From assembly GCA_023055425.1 (NCBI GenBank), contig JALGPY010000004.1:59667718-59731717 (forward strand): a DNA stretch of 64,000 nucleotides, in the 5' to 3' direction. The stretch is from Linanthus parryae. Taxonomy: Eukaryota; Streptophyta; Magnoliopsida; Ericales; Polemoniaceae. How positions within the stretch are numbered: the stretch's first letter is position 1; every line of letters starts with the position of its first letter. Position numbers and translations under genes: made by a program. The notes below the pieces were generated by a model. That model was given only the letters and a program-made list of their open reading frames with translations. It was not told the origin of the DNA and did no database searches. Of this stretch, positions 23,223-33,580 are shown piece after piece.

Positions 23223-25085
23223 ATGAGTACTATAGGAGATGGTGGTTTCTCACAGACAAGAGCTGCAAATAGACCTCCCTTGTTCTGTGATGACAATTTT
23301 GTGCACTGGAAAGCTCTCATGAAAATTTTCATCATTGATCAAGATATGGAGCTGTGAACTATCATTAAGAAGGGCCCTCATATATTCTACACTGAAAAGG
23401 ATGGTATCAGGACTCCCAAAACTGCGAATTCACTTTCTTCTTGCGAATTAGAGCAATTCTAAAAATTACAGAGCTATGAATCTCTTATATCTTGCTTTGA
23501 GTGCAGATGAATTTAACAGGATTTCAGGATGCAAGACTACCAAGGAAATATGGGATAAGCTTGTGGTGACCTTTGAAGGAACTATCAAAGTCAAGCAGAC
23601 CAAGATCAACATATTCCTTAGGCAATATAAACTATTCAAAATGAATGGAGATGAATCAATCAGAGACATGTTCAAAAGATTCATTGATATTGTCAACAAC
23701 CTTGACTCATTAGGAAAACACATTTCTAATGAAGAAAATCTTAGAAAGATTTTGAGAAGTCTTCCTAAAGAAAAATGGGAACCAAAGACTACAACCACTG
23801 AAGAAGCTCAAAATCTATCATCTCTTCAACTTGATGACCTGCAAGGAAAGCTGCTCACACATGAGATCTCTATGAATGAAGGTGACAGAGATGTACCAGA
23901 CAGTGTCAAGAACTTAGCTCTCAAGGCCAAGGAGGGTGAATCATCTCAAAGCCTTGAACCAGAAGAAGATGATGATGAAGATCCTTTTTCTCTCATTTCC
24001 AAAGCCTTGACCAGGATTCCAAAGATGAAGAAGAACTTTGGAAACAAAGAATTCAGCAAGGACAAAAAGAGATCCTCCAGTAGCAGAGACTACAAAGGTA
24101 AAGCTATCTCTCATGGTAATAAAGCTGAAGTAATGAATTTCTTTGAGTGTGGTAATGCAGGACACTTAATCAGAGATTGTCCACACAAGAAGAGCAAACA
24201 CTTTTAGAAGAAAGACCATAACAGAAGAAAGAAATATATGGTAGCTTCGTGTAGTGATTCTGATTCCTCTAGTGATTCTGATTCCTCTAGTGATTCTGAA
24301 TCTGAAGAAGAACAAGCCAACATCTTCCTTATGGCCAGGCATGATGAAAGTTCTTAAAATAACATTGAGGTAATGGTAAATTGTTTGATTTCTAAACCAA
24401 CAGATGTCCTAAATGATTATCCTAGAACAATGCTTTTAAATGAGGAGGACTATCTGAAAGAGATTAGAACTTTGAAAGAAAATGTTCATGAGCAAGTAAA
24501 AGAGAACTTGGAACTTGTTTGTCAAAATCAAAGCCTTGAAATTTCTCAGAAAAACTCTAACATAGATTTCAAAGCCTTGGAAACCAATTTCAAGGCCTTG
24601 AAATTTCAAGTCACGGAAGTAGTCACTGAGAAATCTCTTTTGAGTGACAGTATTGTTGCTCTAAGACATCATTATGATGAATTGGAGGAAAAAACACTAC
24701 TCTAACTTAGAAACTTCAAGATATTAATAATGTTATGACAAAGCTTGCCGGCTTAGAACATAACATGAACTTGATTCTTGGAGGAAGCTTACAGTCTGTT
24801 CACAAAATTGGTATTGGCTACAATCCAAACTTTCCTAGAAAAAGCAACACCAGATTTGTGAAGGCTAGTAACAAAAATTCTCCTAAGTGCCATTACTGCA
24901 ACAGAATTGGTCATGTTAAAATGACTTGTCCTTTTAGAAGGACAGACCCTCAAATAATGAGGAACACTTTTCTAGTTCAACTTAAAGGACAAGTTAGAAA
25001 GATTTGGGTTCCAAAAGGGATTAGACCACCTACCATACTTGACCCTGAATATGAATCTAAATTCCACACTTGGTCTAACAGCTAG
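23223..25085 (+). pseudogene. Sirevirus gag (broken)
   Basis: Starts MSTIGDGGFSQTRAANRPPL. The first part has a TGA at the place of a Trp (about 23355). A frame change near 23465 leads into the longest open part (23476-24207) with the copia gag core (TKEIWDKLVVTFEGT, FLRQYKLFKM, LRSLPKEKWE). The first knuckle reads FFECGNAGHLIRDC: the first Cys is replaced by Phe. Then come an Asp/Ser-rich linker, a coiled-coil region (24373-24705) and an intact second knuckle CHYCNRIGHVKMTC (about 24890-24931). Two knuckles with a coiled coil between are typical of Sirevirus gag. Four separate breaks make it non-functional. Copies of the TTTCAAGGCCTTGAAA motif are in frame here, giving FKALE and FKALK. Confidence 0.85.
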
Positions 25086-25337
25086 GTAAGACAGTGAATG
25101 GTATTTGCAGGATGTCACCAAGAGTAAAGATCAAAGAAGGTTTATGGACAGCGGAAGCTCCATACATATGAGTGGAAAGAGATCTTTATTCTCAGAACTA
25201 AAAGTGATGAAGGCTCAATCACACTTGGTGACAAAGAAAAATATAATATCTTAGGTATTGGTAAAGTTGGTGTAAATTCTGAAAATTCTATTTCTGATGT
25301 CTATTTAGTTGATGGTTTGAAATTCAATCTGCTTAGT
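25086..25337 (+). pseudogene. Sirevirus protease region, cut by the Athila insertion
   Basis: WYLQDVTKSKDQ is followed by FMDSGSSIHMSG, the copia protease active-site motif (family form LDSGCSRHMTG). It runs to the insertion point inside LKFNLLS. The reading continues after the nested element at 37554 with VSQLCDNGNKVFF. Frame breaks occur near 25230. Confidence 0.8.
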
Positions 25338-26197
25338 TGATAACGCCTAAATAGGGGTTATCTTTTAGCCTGAATTGACGTGCCTTTGTGTCGGAAAGTC
25401 GTGTTTTAGCCGGAATTCACCCTCAGAAAGTCTCGGAAATAGGTTCGAGACGTTTATTTGCTCTTCGTAAATTTATGCGTATTTCGAACTTTTAATTGAC
25501 ATGATCGCGGGTATGTTCGTGTTGTCTATGCAGGAACATGTTCGTGAAGTGCATTGGGATGCGTGGCGTGACAGAATTGGGTTCGCCTTGAGAAACGTGC
25601 AGAAAATGCTCGGGGCAGGATTTGACCGAGACTGGTAAAAGGGAGAGTGGAACAGAAAACGGAAAGACTGGAGGAGAAACGGGCAGTGAAAACCGACCGA
25701 GAAAGCAGAAAACGCTAAAATCGAGAATGACTGGAATGTGCTCGGTTGACAATATCTTGAGCTTGACTTGAAATTTGGAAGTGAAACTAGGGGCAAAAGG
25801 ACGGAAACGTCAAGGGCTTTCCGAAAACAGATTATAATGCTGAAACGGAGTCCGGCCGAAAAACCGACTCCCGTCAAGTGTAAATCCCAGACAGGCCACG
25901 CCCGAGTAAGGAGTCTCGGTTCCCGGTTTCCGCAATCAGGAGCAACTATTTCTTGTTCGTGACGATTTCCAGGACAGTTTTGGCCTAGTGGTATTTTGGT
26001 CATTTTGGCACCGGGCCCGGGTTTCCGGAGTCAAGTTTAGATTTTTTCTCCCAAATTCAGTCAGCGGTTTTTCTATGGCCAGAGTCAAGATCGGGAAGAA
26101 TTTGGAGCGGTTTTGACCGAGGGGTATTTTGGTAATTTTGACAAGTTTCGGGTCAAAACGCAAGCCGGTGCAGAAAAGAGCAGAGAGCCATGCTGGT

Positions 26198-26491
26198 TGC
26201 GTATTTTACGCAGGGGCTGCGTATTATACGCAGACAGCAAGGCAGAGGGGGGATTTTTGGCCAGTTTTTGACCCTGTCTGCGTATTTTACGCAGGATCCT
26301 GCGTATTATACGCAGCCAGGGGGTGAAAATATGCAGGAAGAAGAGAAAAAGGCACATAGTGGGGTCCCTGTCTGCGTATTTTACGCAGGGGGGCTGCGTA
26401 TTATACGCAGACAGCAGAGTAAAGAGAATAATTCAGCTTGGAGCAGGACCCTGTCTGCGTATCTTACGCAGGAGGCTGCGTATTTTACGCA
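26198..26491. repeat. Array of paired short palindromes in U3 of the Athila 5' LTR
   Basis: Eight copies of TGCGTA-N3-TACGCA, mostly TGCGTATTTTACGCA alternating with TGCGTATTATACGCA, arranged as four pairs. Within a pair the sites are about 3-7 bp apart. The outer flanks (CTGTC and GACAG) are often also complementary, so each pair can fold as a larger inverted repeat. Unique spacers of about 40-70 bp separate pairs. The array ends about 80 bp before the TATA box. Confidence 0.9.
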
Positions 26492-26569
26492 GACAGCACA
26501 AATTTGGAGGCGGTTTCGGGCAGTGACCGTTTTGTAAATAAAGGAAAGTTCCAGAAACGTCTCCAGCAC

Positions 26570-26577
26570 TATAAAAA
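26570..26577 (+). promoter_or_regulatory. TATA box of the Athila LTR
   Basis: The text ACTATAAAAAGACTCGT just downstream of the palindrome array is a good plant TATA motif. The same text is in the 3' LTR near 36588. Confidence 0.75.
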
Positions 26578-27535
26578 GACTCGTCCAGACTCGTTTTGAT
26601 AGAACACAATACATCCAAGGAGAAGTCTGAGCATCCCCGGAGAGCACGGAAACACGGATCCAGATTCAAGACACCCGTTTGCTCTTCTTCTCTCTCATTC
26701 GAAAATTGTGTTATTTAAGTTATGAAGTTCAGTAGCTAAACTTTTACCTAGGTTCTCCGTGCACCTAGGGTTTCGTACTCGGTGATTAGTTCTACATTTT
26801 GAGTATGAATTCATGATTGCAATATCTTAATATCTGCAGTTTTATTCGTTATTTTGTCTTTGAATGTTACTGTTCATGCATGTTCGGAGTAGCTAACTAT
26901 GATTGCTACAGACCCGAGCCGGTAGGTAAAAACGTATAGTTAGGGTTAAGAAGAGAAGACAGAATTTAGCACCTTACCCCGATGGGCCGACTAGCGAAGG
27001 GGAGTTAGGACTAGCCTGAAATCGTTAGACCAACTGTTAGAGAATCTGACCCGGGCCATCAGGACAGGTTAGAACCCTAGCAGCCTTAGAATGAGACTGC
27101 AGATTTAGGCAGCTTAACAGGAATCCGAAAGTCTGCAGGATCGTGATAGCGTGCAGGGAAAGAAAAGATACTTCACAATTGGTACGTGGCACGGATAACG
27201 AGACTGCTGTGTGTTTTCATATCAAACTAGAACGAAAATCTGTAGAGACCCTAGGGGATCCCGGGACCTAGTATCTTAAACCCTAGATTTACAACACGTA
27301 CAATTATTCAGAAAACTCTCACAAAAAAGATTTACGTTTCAGTTATTTACTTTCAGTACTTAGTTAGTAAGCAGAATCTCAAACTACTCCTCCGTTTTAC
27401 ACTCTGTTAGTTAAAACTGATTATTAGAAAAACCTGCAAATTCCCAGTGGGATCGATAATTCGAGTTGAAAATACTCACTATATTACTTGATTCGTATAC
27501 TTGCGAATAGCACGCTAATAAGCGCATCAAATTTT

Positions 27536-27553
27536 TGGCGCCGTTGCCGGGGA
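27536..27553 (+). promoter_or_regulatory. Primer binding site (tRNA-Asp) of the Athila element
   Basis: TGGCGCCGTTGCCGGGGA, six bases after the LTR. It is complementary to the 3' end of plant tRNA-Asp, the known primer of Athila/Tat elements. Confidence 0.9.
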
Positions 27554-27673
27554 CTTTTTAGGGTTTATTTAGTACTCCGAATTAAATTTCAGAGTTTTTA
27601 TTGTTATTTTATTTTATTTTTTATTTTTAGTTTTCAGTTATCTCACTGCTCTTGAGATCTCTACTTTTTTAGG

Positions 27674-29460
27674 ATGGGCGACAATACCGAGAGAACGCCA
27701 GAACTGCCTGAGACACGTACTCCAGCCGAGATGGCTCGGTACATTGAAGAGCTTATCACAGCGGGCTTTGCTTCCCGGAACAACCAGAGAACATATAACC
27801 GGTATGGGAAGGCGTTGGTGGAGAATTTAGAAGTTCCCACGGGGGGACATGAGCGAGCTATTGTGGTGCCCGAGATCACCGCAGAGCACTTTGACCTGAA
27901 ATCCTCCACTATCCAGACTGTTCAGACCCTCTGCCCATTCCATGGCAAAGCTGACGAAGACCCGAACGACTTCATCGGGAAATTAGAGGACTACTGCAAC
28001 AAAGTCCGGTATAAGGGAGTCGACGCAGAGGCACTTATGCTAATTCTCTTTCCATACTGCCTATACGAAGTGGCCAAAGACTGGCTTGAATCCCGACCAC
28101 CCAAATCCATCACTACATGGGAGGGGTGTGTCACGGATTTTTTGGCCAAATTTTACCCCGCTTCCCGGGTCATTCAATTACAAAGCGAGATTCTGTCATT
28201 CAAGCAGAAGATGGGGGAGACGGTGGTAGACGCATGAGACAGATTAATGATATTGGTGAAGAGATGCCCTAACCACGGTTTTGGAGACCCGAAGATCCTG
28301 CAGGTATTCTACCATGCCTAGACAGGGAGAGTGCTGACAGGATTGACAGAGAAGCCGGAGGAAACTTCCTGTACCATGTGGACAAAGACGGTGCCTATGA
28401 GCTAATGAAGCAGTTAGCCAAGCAGGACACTCTCCTGTTTGATGATCGTAGGATCACGGCCAGAGCCGAGCCAGCAGAAGATGACCGGATAGATAATTTG
28501 GCCAAGATCGTGCAAGACTTGGTTAAGAAAGTCTACTCGGAAAAGAAGACTGTTGCGGCAGTAGACGCACCAGATTTGGACACATCCATCGAGGGGCTCA
28601 GAAACGAAGATGCCAATTACGTACAACAGCAGTGGGATCCGAGCCGGTACAGACCGGGTACGAGATATCATCCCGTGTGCCGGTACGGAAACCCAAATTC
28701 TACAATTTATGCACCGGGATTCCAGCACAGGCCACAAGCTCACCAAGCCGCACCGACATCGCAGGTTCAGCCAGGCCCAACTGCACAGCAGTACGATGCT
28801 CAGATGAAGAAAATCGAGTCCATGTTTCAGACCATGGAGTCCCGGTTTGCACATATGGACGCCCTGACAGCCGACGTGTAGACGACCAAAACGTCACTGC
28901 GCGCTTTGGAGGTACAAGTAGGGCAGTTAGCATAGCAGCTAACTGAGAGAGCACCAGGTTACTTACCCTCAACCAAAGTAAATAATCCACGTGCTCAGGT
29001 CAATGCCATCACCACTCGGAGTGGATTAGTACTACAGGATCCGCCGTATCCTAGCCATGCACGTGCAGAAAAGTCCAAGGAAATCGAGCGCGGAGTATTT
29101 GGCCAGGATAACAGCTCAGCCGACCGCCCCCAGCCGAAGGGCTCGGTTGAGCAGGATGCAGTGCAAAACGAAAAGGAAGTTGAAACGGTGCCTATCTCCA
29201 AAGAGGTGTCGTATCATTTGAAGACACGAAAGAGGGATGATAGCAAGGACTACGCCAGATTTCTCGAGATGTTCAAACAGCTGCAGATTAACATACCCTT
29301 TGCGTAGGCGTTGGCAAAGATGCCCACTTATGCCAAGTTCCTCAAAGATATTTTGTATGGACGGAAACGTATGAGAGATTTCGAGACGATAAATCTGACG
29401 GCAGAAGTGAGAAATTGTGTGAAGAATGGGCTACCGAGGAAGAGGAAGGACCCATGAACT
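27674..29460 (+). pseudogene. Athila-type gag (broken) and linker to protease
   Basis: ATG at 27674 opens 187 codons with the Athila gag core: LCPFHGKADEDPNDFI, WLESRPPKSITTWEGC and FLAKFYPASRVIQLQSEI. A TGA at 28235 stands where the family has Trp, and a frame change occurs near 28320. The second frame (RESADRIDREAGGNFLY, then 28378-28881) carries the C-terminal gag. It then continues with in-frame stops (28879, 28934, about 29306, 29455) through the usual NAITTRSG and MPTYAKFLKDIL motifs. No CCHC knuckle was seen, as is common in this clade. It is non-functional. Confidence 0.85.
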
Positions 29461-29472
29461 TTTGTCATTCCG

Positions 29473-30363
29473 GTGACCCTAGGTAATGCTTACACAGGAA
29501 AGGCTCTGTGTGACCTAGGGGCCAACATCAATCTGATGCCCTTGTCGATTTTCAAAACTTTTAAAGTCGGTGAACTCAGGCCCACCAGAATCAAGCTGCA
29601 GATGGCGGACAGATTCGTGAAGCAGGCTTACGGAGTTATTGAATATATTCTGGTGAAAGTCGGAGAACTGATTTTTCCGGCAGATTTTGTGATTCTGGAA
29701 ATGGAGGCAGGAGACGTACCACTCATTCTGGGCAGACCATTTATGGCCACTGTAGAAGCCATGATAAACTGCAAGAGTGGAGAATTGACTATGCAGATTA
29801 ATGAAGACAAGGTGAAGTTCAACGTTTTCAAAAATCTGCAACTACCGAATTATTACGAGCATGAAGACATCTTCGCAGTGGAGATAGCCAAAGAAGGCTG
29901 GGAAAACGAGGAGATGGACGAGCTATGGGCAGATATTGACAGAGTGCACAGAGAGAACGAGGAGAGATTCCAGGAGGAGCAGGCCATGCAAGCTGAAAAC
30001 CGGACCACTTTACAGCCGGACGAAAAAAGTGGGCATAAATTGGCCCTGGTCCCGTCACTCAAAGAGCCACCGACCCGAGAGCTTAAGCTGCTCCCGAGCC
30101 ATCAAAATTCAGCACAGCCAAAGCAGTTTCAAGTAGGGCAGAAAGTACTTCTCTGCGATTCTCGGAAGCAGTTTTTCCCGGGAAAATTGAGATCTCGGTG
30201 GTCAGAACCGTTTATCATCAAAGAGGTACTTTCATGGGATGCGGTTGAATTGGAGAATCTGCATGACAGTACAAATTTCAGGGTGAGCGGAAACCGGGTC
30301 AAGCCATATTTGGGCCCGGAAGCAGAAGTCAAGGTAGACCCAGGCTGTTTTGACGTCCCTTGA
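29473..30363 (+). pseudogene. In-frame protease-integrase C-terminus fusion left by an RT/RH/IN deletion
   Basis: A 296-codon open frame. Residues about 1-120 are an Athila-type retropepsin (KALCDLGANINLMPLSIF, PLILGRPFMATVEA). An acidic stretch follows, then the motif PPTRELKLLPSH that normally precedes RT. Directly after it comes the integrase C-terminal module (FQVGQKVLLCDSRKQFFPGK, SRWSEPFIIKEVLSWDAVEL), ending at the normal pol stop. RT, RNase H and the integrase HHCC and catalytic core (normally several hundred residues) are therefore missing, yet the joint is in frame. The DLGA active-site motif is present. The open frame may be chance survival or may have been kept in a mobilised non-autonomous family. 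The start is set only by the upstream stop. Confidence 0.8.
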
Positions 30364-33351
30364 GCAAACATGAGGTAACTGGGTCGGGCCGTCGACCGTA
30401 AATTACAAGCGCTGGTTGGGAGGCAACCCGACGTAGTAAGTTAGTTTAAGTAATTTCAGTTTTATTTTCATTTTTGAATTTTGAGAGAAGTACGATGAGT
30501 GGGTATTGACTTTGAATTGAGTATGTGCAGATACAGCAGAGCAGAAAACGAGAACAAAACAGAGCATAAATACTCTGTGTGCGTATTTTACGCACATCCT
30601 GTGCGTATAATACGCACACAAGGGGTAGAGAGAGAGAAAAAAATATATGTCTAGGCTGCTGTGTGCGTATTTTACGCACACTGTGCGTATTTACACACAC
30701 AGCAGCCCAATTTAGCAAAATTTTGAAAAAACAAATTGAGTTGCTGTGTGCGTATTGTACGCACATCCTGTGCGTATTTTACGCACACAAGCAGCCCAAC
30801 CTAAAAAAAATCAAACATGATTATTTCCACTTTATGCGTATTATACGCAGGACCCTGCGTATTTTACGCAGTCAACAGCAATTTTAAGAAATTATTTTGA
30901 AAAAAAATGAAAAATTGAAATTTTACTGTCTGCGTATTTTACGCAGAACCTGCGTATCATACGCAGCCAGCAGTAAAACAAAAAAAAACAAACAAACAAA
31001 CAAACAAAAAAACAAATAATAATATTTTTTACCTGCTATCCGCGTGTTTTACGCAGAACCTGCGTATTATACGCAGCCAGCGGGAAAATTTGCAATTTTT
31101 TTTTTTCGTTTTTTGATCACTACCAGTGGCCCTGTGTGCGCAAAATATGCACAGTATGCGTATTATATGCACAAAAACTTCAGTTTTTTCAAATTTTAAA
31201 TGAAGGGCATTTTCGTAATTTTGGCAAAAGTAGGGTTTTTAAGGCCGACGGGTTGGAGCCATTTTTGGCCTATTTTCTCTCTCTACCTCCATACACTGAT
31301 CCGTGGAGTTTGAAGCGAATTCATAAAATTTCGTAGAAGGAAAGTCAGATTTCCGAAAACTTGAAGAATCGACACCGGTGTGTTCTGGCACACTCGACCG
31401 TCACAGGGACTCGTACGAGTTGGGGATTTTTCAGGAACAGTTTTTCTGCAGAATAGAGCAATCGACCCCGGTGTACAAAAGTATACTCGACCATATTGGA
31501 GCACATTGTCACACACAATGGTGCTCGAGAATTGCCCATTTGAAGAGCGCATACAGAGCCGGAAGGTTGACAACTTCCGTCGAGAAATTTTTCGGCGACC
31601 GGTCAACGATCCTCCTCTGCCGGAATTTGCGAAAAATTCCGCACCAGTAAGAACTGACTCCAGGTGCACAAATTCAATTTATGTCTCTCTCTTTATTTTT
31701 CTGCATATGCTACCAGTTGTTCCCATTCGATGAGGCAAGCCAGCTCATCCAATCCAGAGTACATGCCTGATGAATAATACCATGAGGGCATGGCACCATC
31801 CAGTGTGGGGGTGGTGGCGTTGTAACTGCATTACTTTTATTTAAAAAAAATATAAAAAATAAAAATTTAAAAATTAAAATTTTGAGACTGGGCGAAGGAT
31901 TTAGCTTACAACTGGAGAGAGCTTAATGATAGAAAATTTCCCGAAGTGGATGAACTGAGGTGAGGAAGAGCTGCGAGAATCTGTCTAGGGGAGTTAATAG
32001 AGTCAATGCATTTCAGAAAACGCAAGTAGTTGTCTCCCGAGCCATGTATCCGACTAGCTGCCAGACCACCGTCACCAGGTAGTCGTCAACCCGCCATCAC
32101 GGTGACCACATCATTTGGTGGAGTGATAGGCCATAGGGGACCTCACGTCCTGTCTCGCGCCTTAGGTCTACTAGTGAGCCCCGTTGATCCATTAACCCTT
32201 TTCTTGGTAACCGTTTAACCTAGGAAGCAGTTTTTTGATACTCGCATCATTGTTAGTATTTTTACCCTTCCTACGCGTCATGGCACGAGGGAGTTGAGTT
32301 GAGGGGGATTTTATAGGGTATAGCACAATTGTCATATTTGATAGTGGATGAGCGTCATATTTTATTTGAGGGTGTGTAAGGGTGAGATAGTGACGGCAGC
32401 ACACTTCAGTGTGGCGGTGACTCGCGAAATTACACTGTGAGCACAGGAGGGATGCCGTAGTTCGTGAACTTTTCCGCACTACATGGGGGACTTGGGGTTG
32501 ACAGGGTTGATTGGAGGACGTGCTGAGCTATTTAGACATCCTTGGAGTGAGGAGGATCGGTTGGAAAAGCGCAAACAGATTGACTACATGGTTGGAAATT
32601 AGTGTGGGGGTGGTCGTTTCAAATTTTATTTCAGTATTTTTCTGCCACCCCACGTTTTGGTTTATCACAGAGTTGGCCTGGTTTATATTATTGTTGTTTA
32701 TTGTGTTGCCCCGCAAAAAAAAATAAAAAAAAAAGAAGAAAAAAAATTATCAAAGGCAGAAAATTCAGGGTGCTTGATTGATTTTATTTCAAAACGCAAG
32801 GCCGACAATTTTTATCACAGTTTCACATTCATTCACAGTTGTGGCGAGAACGACATGTACACCGGGATTGGGGAAATTGAGTGTCTAGAATCTTAGGTGA
32901 TTTGGGTCAGTTTCTGTCATCTTTGTGACGGAGTGTGAGATTGGGGTATATGTGAGTGTGTTGTGACGTTTAGGACATTGCTTCTAAATGACTTATCCTA
33001 CCGTCCTAAATCCGGCAGATTTACATTACACCCGGAGTAAAAGCACGGAAGTGTGCGTTAGGGATACGTTTGGTTTGCGTGCAAAAGCAGAAGTAAGTAG
33101 TGTTCGTGCTTGTTCCTAACCTAGATTGGCCGCAAGTTCTTCCGATCACCGCAGTTTCTGAAATCTAGGGGAATATGAGAACTTAATGATGTTCAGTTTG
33201 AGTTGAGATTGCCCAGTCTCACCAAAAAGATACACTGTTTTTATCATAGTAATACTATTTTTAAATAAGTACAGTTACACCGTTCTGGATTGATTCGAGA
33301 TAGTATGCATTGGTAGTATATAGTTAGAGGTTACTCGGGACGAGCAATGTT
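30364..33351 (+). other. Long 3' non-coding region of the Athila element
   Basis: It begins with the typical post-pol text GTTGGGAGGCAACCC (about 30415-30431). It then carries seven pairs of palindromes (30580-31172), two related hairpin-bearing stretches near 31367 and 31461, and AT/A-rich runs (31838-31880, 32716-32750). Open frames (31136-31336, 31378-31733, 32511-32896) lack recognisable domains. An env-like ORF, known from some Athila elements, could not be identified. A PPT-like AGTGTGGGGGTGGTGG occurs at 31800-31815. Confidence 0.6.
30580..31172. repeat. Second palindrome array, internal to the Athila element
   Basis: Seven pairs at about 30580, 30663, 30747, 30836, 30930, 31039 and 31136. 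The first three pairs use the longer core GTGTGCGTA...TACGCACAC. Pairs four to six use CTGCGTA...TACGCAG as in the LTR. The last pair is degraded (TATGCAC). A-rich or unique DNA separates the pairs. Confidence 0.88.
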
Positions 33352-33366
33352 TAGTGTGGGGGTATT
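33352..33366 (+). promoter_or_regulatory. Polypurine tract of the Athila element
   Basis: AGTGTGGGGGTATT directly before the 3' LTR start TGATAACGCC. Typical of Athila-type elements. Confidence 0.8.
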
Positions 33367-33580
33367 TGATAACGCCTAAATATGGGTTATCTTTTAGCCT
33401 GAATTGACGTGCCTTTGTGTCGGAAAGCCGTGTTTTAGCCGGACTTCACCCTCAGAAAGTCTCGGAAATAGGAACGAGACGTTTATTTTCTCTTCGTAAA
33501 TTTCTGCGTATTTAGTACTTTTATTGGATATGATCGCGGGTATGTTCGTGTTGTCTATGCAGGAACAGGTTCGCCTCGGG

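Larger units (their letters stand above)
25338..27529 (+). repeat. Athila-type 5' LTR
   Basis: 2192 bp. It contains four pairs of TGCGTA/TACGCA palindromes at 26198-26491, a TATA box at 26570-26577, and the conserved text CCTAGGTTCTC...CCTAGGGTTT near 26748-26770, which also occurs in the related solo LTR near 34858. Confidence 0.92.

Noticed and set aside
26129..26537. Cys/Tyr-rich ORFs over the palindrome arrays (also 30579-30887, 34274-34849, 36148-36617)
   Set aside because: The palindromes happen to lack stops in several frames on both strands. The peptides (CVFYAG, CVQTH repeats) are by-products of the DNA repeat.
31378..31733. Env-like gene of the Athila element
   Set aside because: The 117-codon frame has no signal peptide, clear membrane anchor pair or known motif, and contains hairpin repeats.
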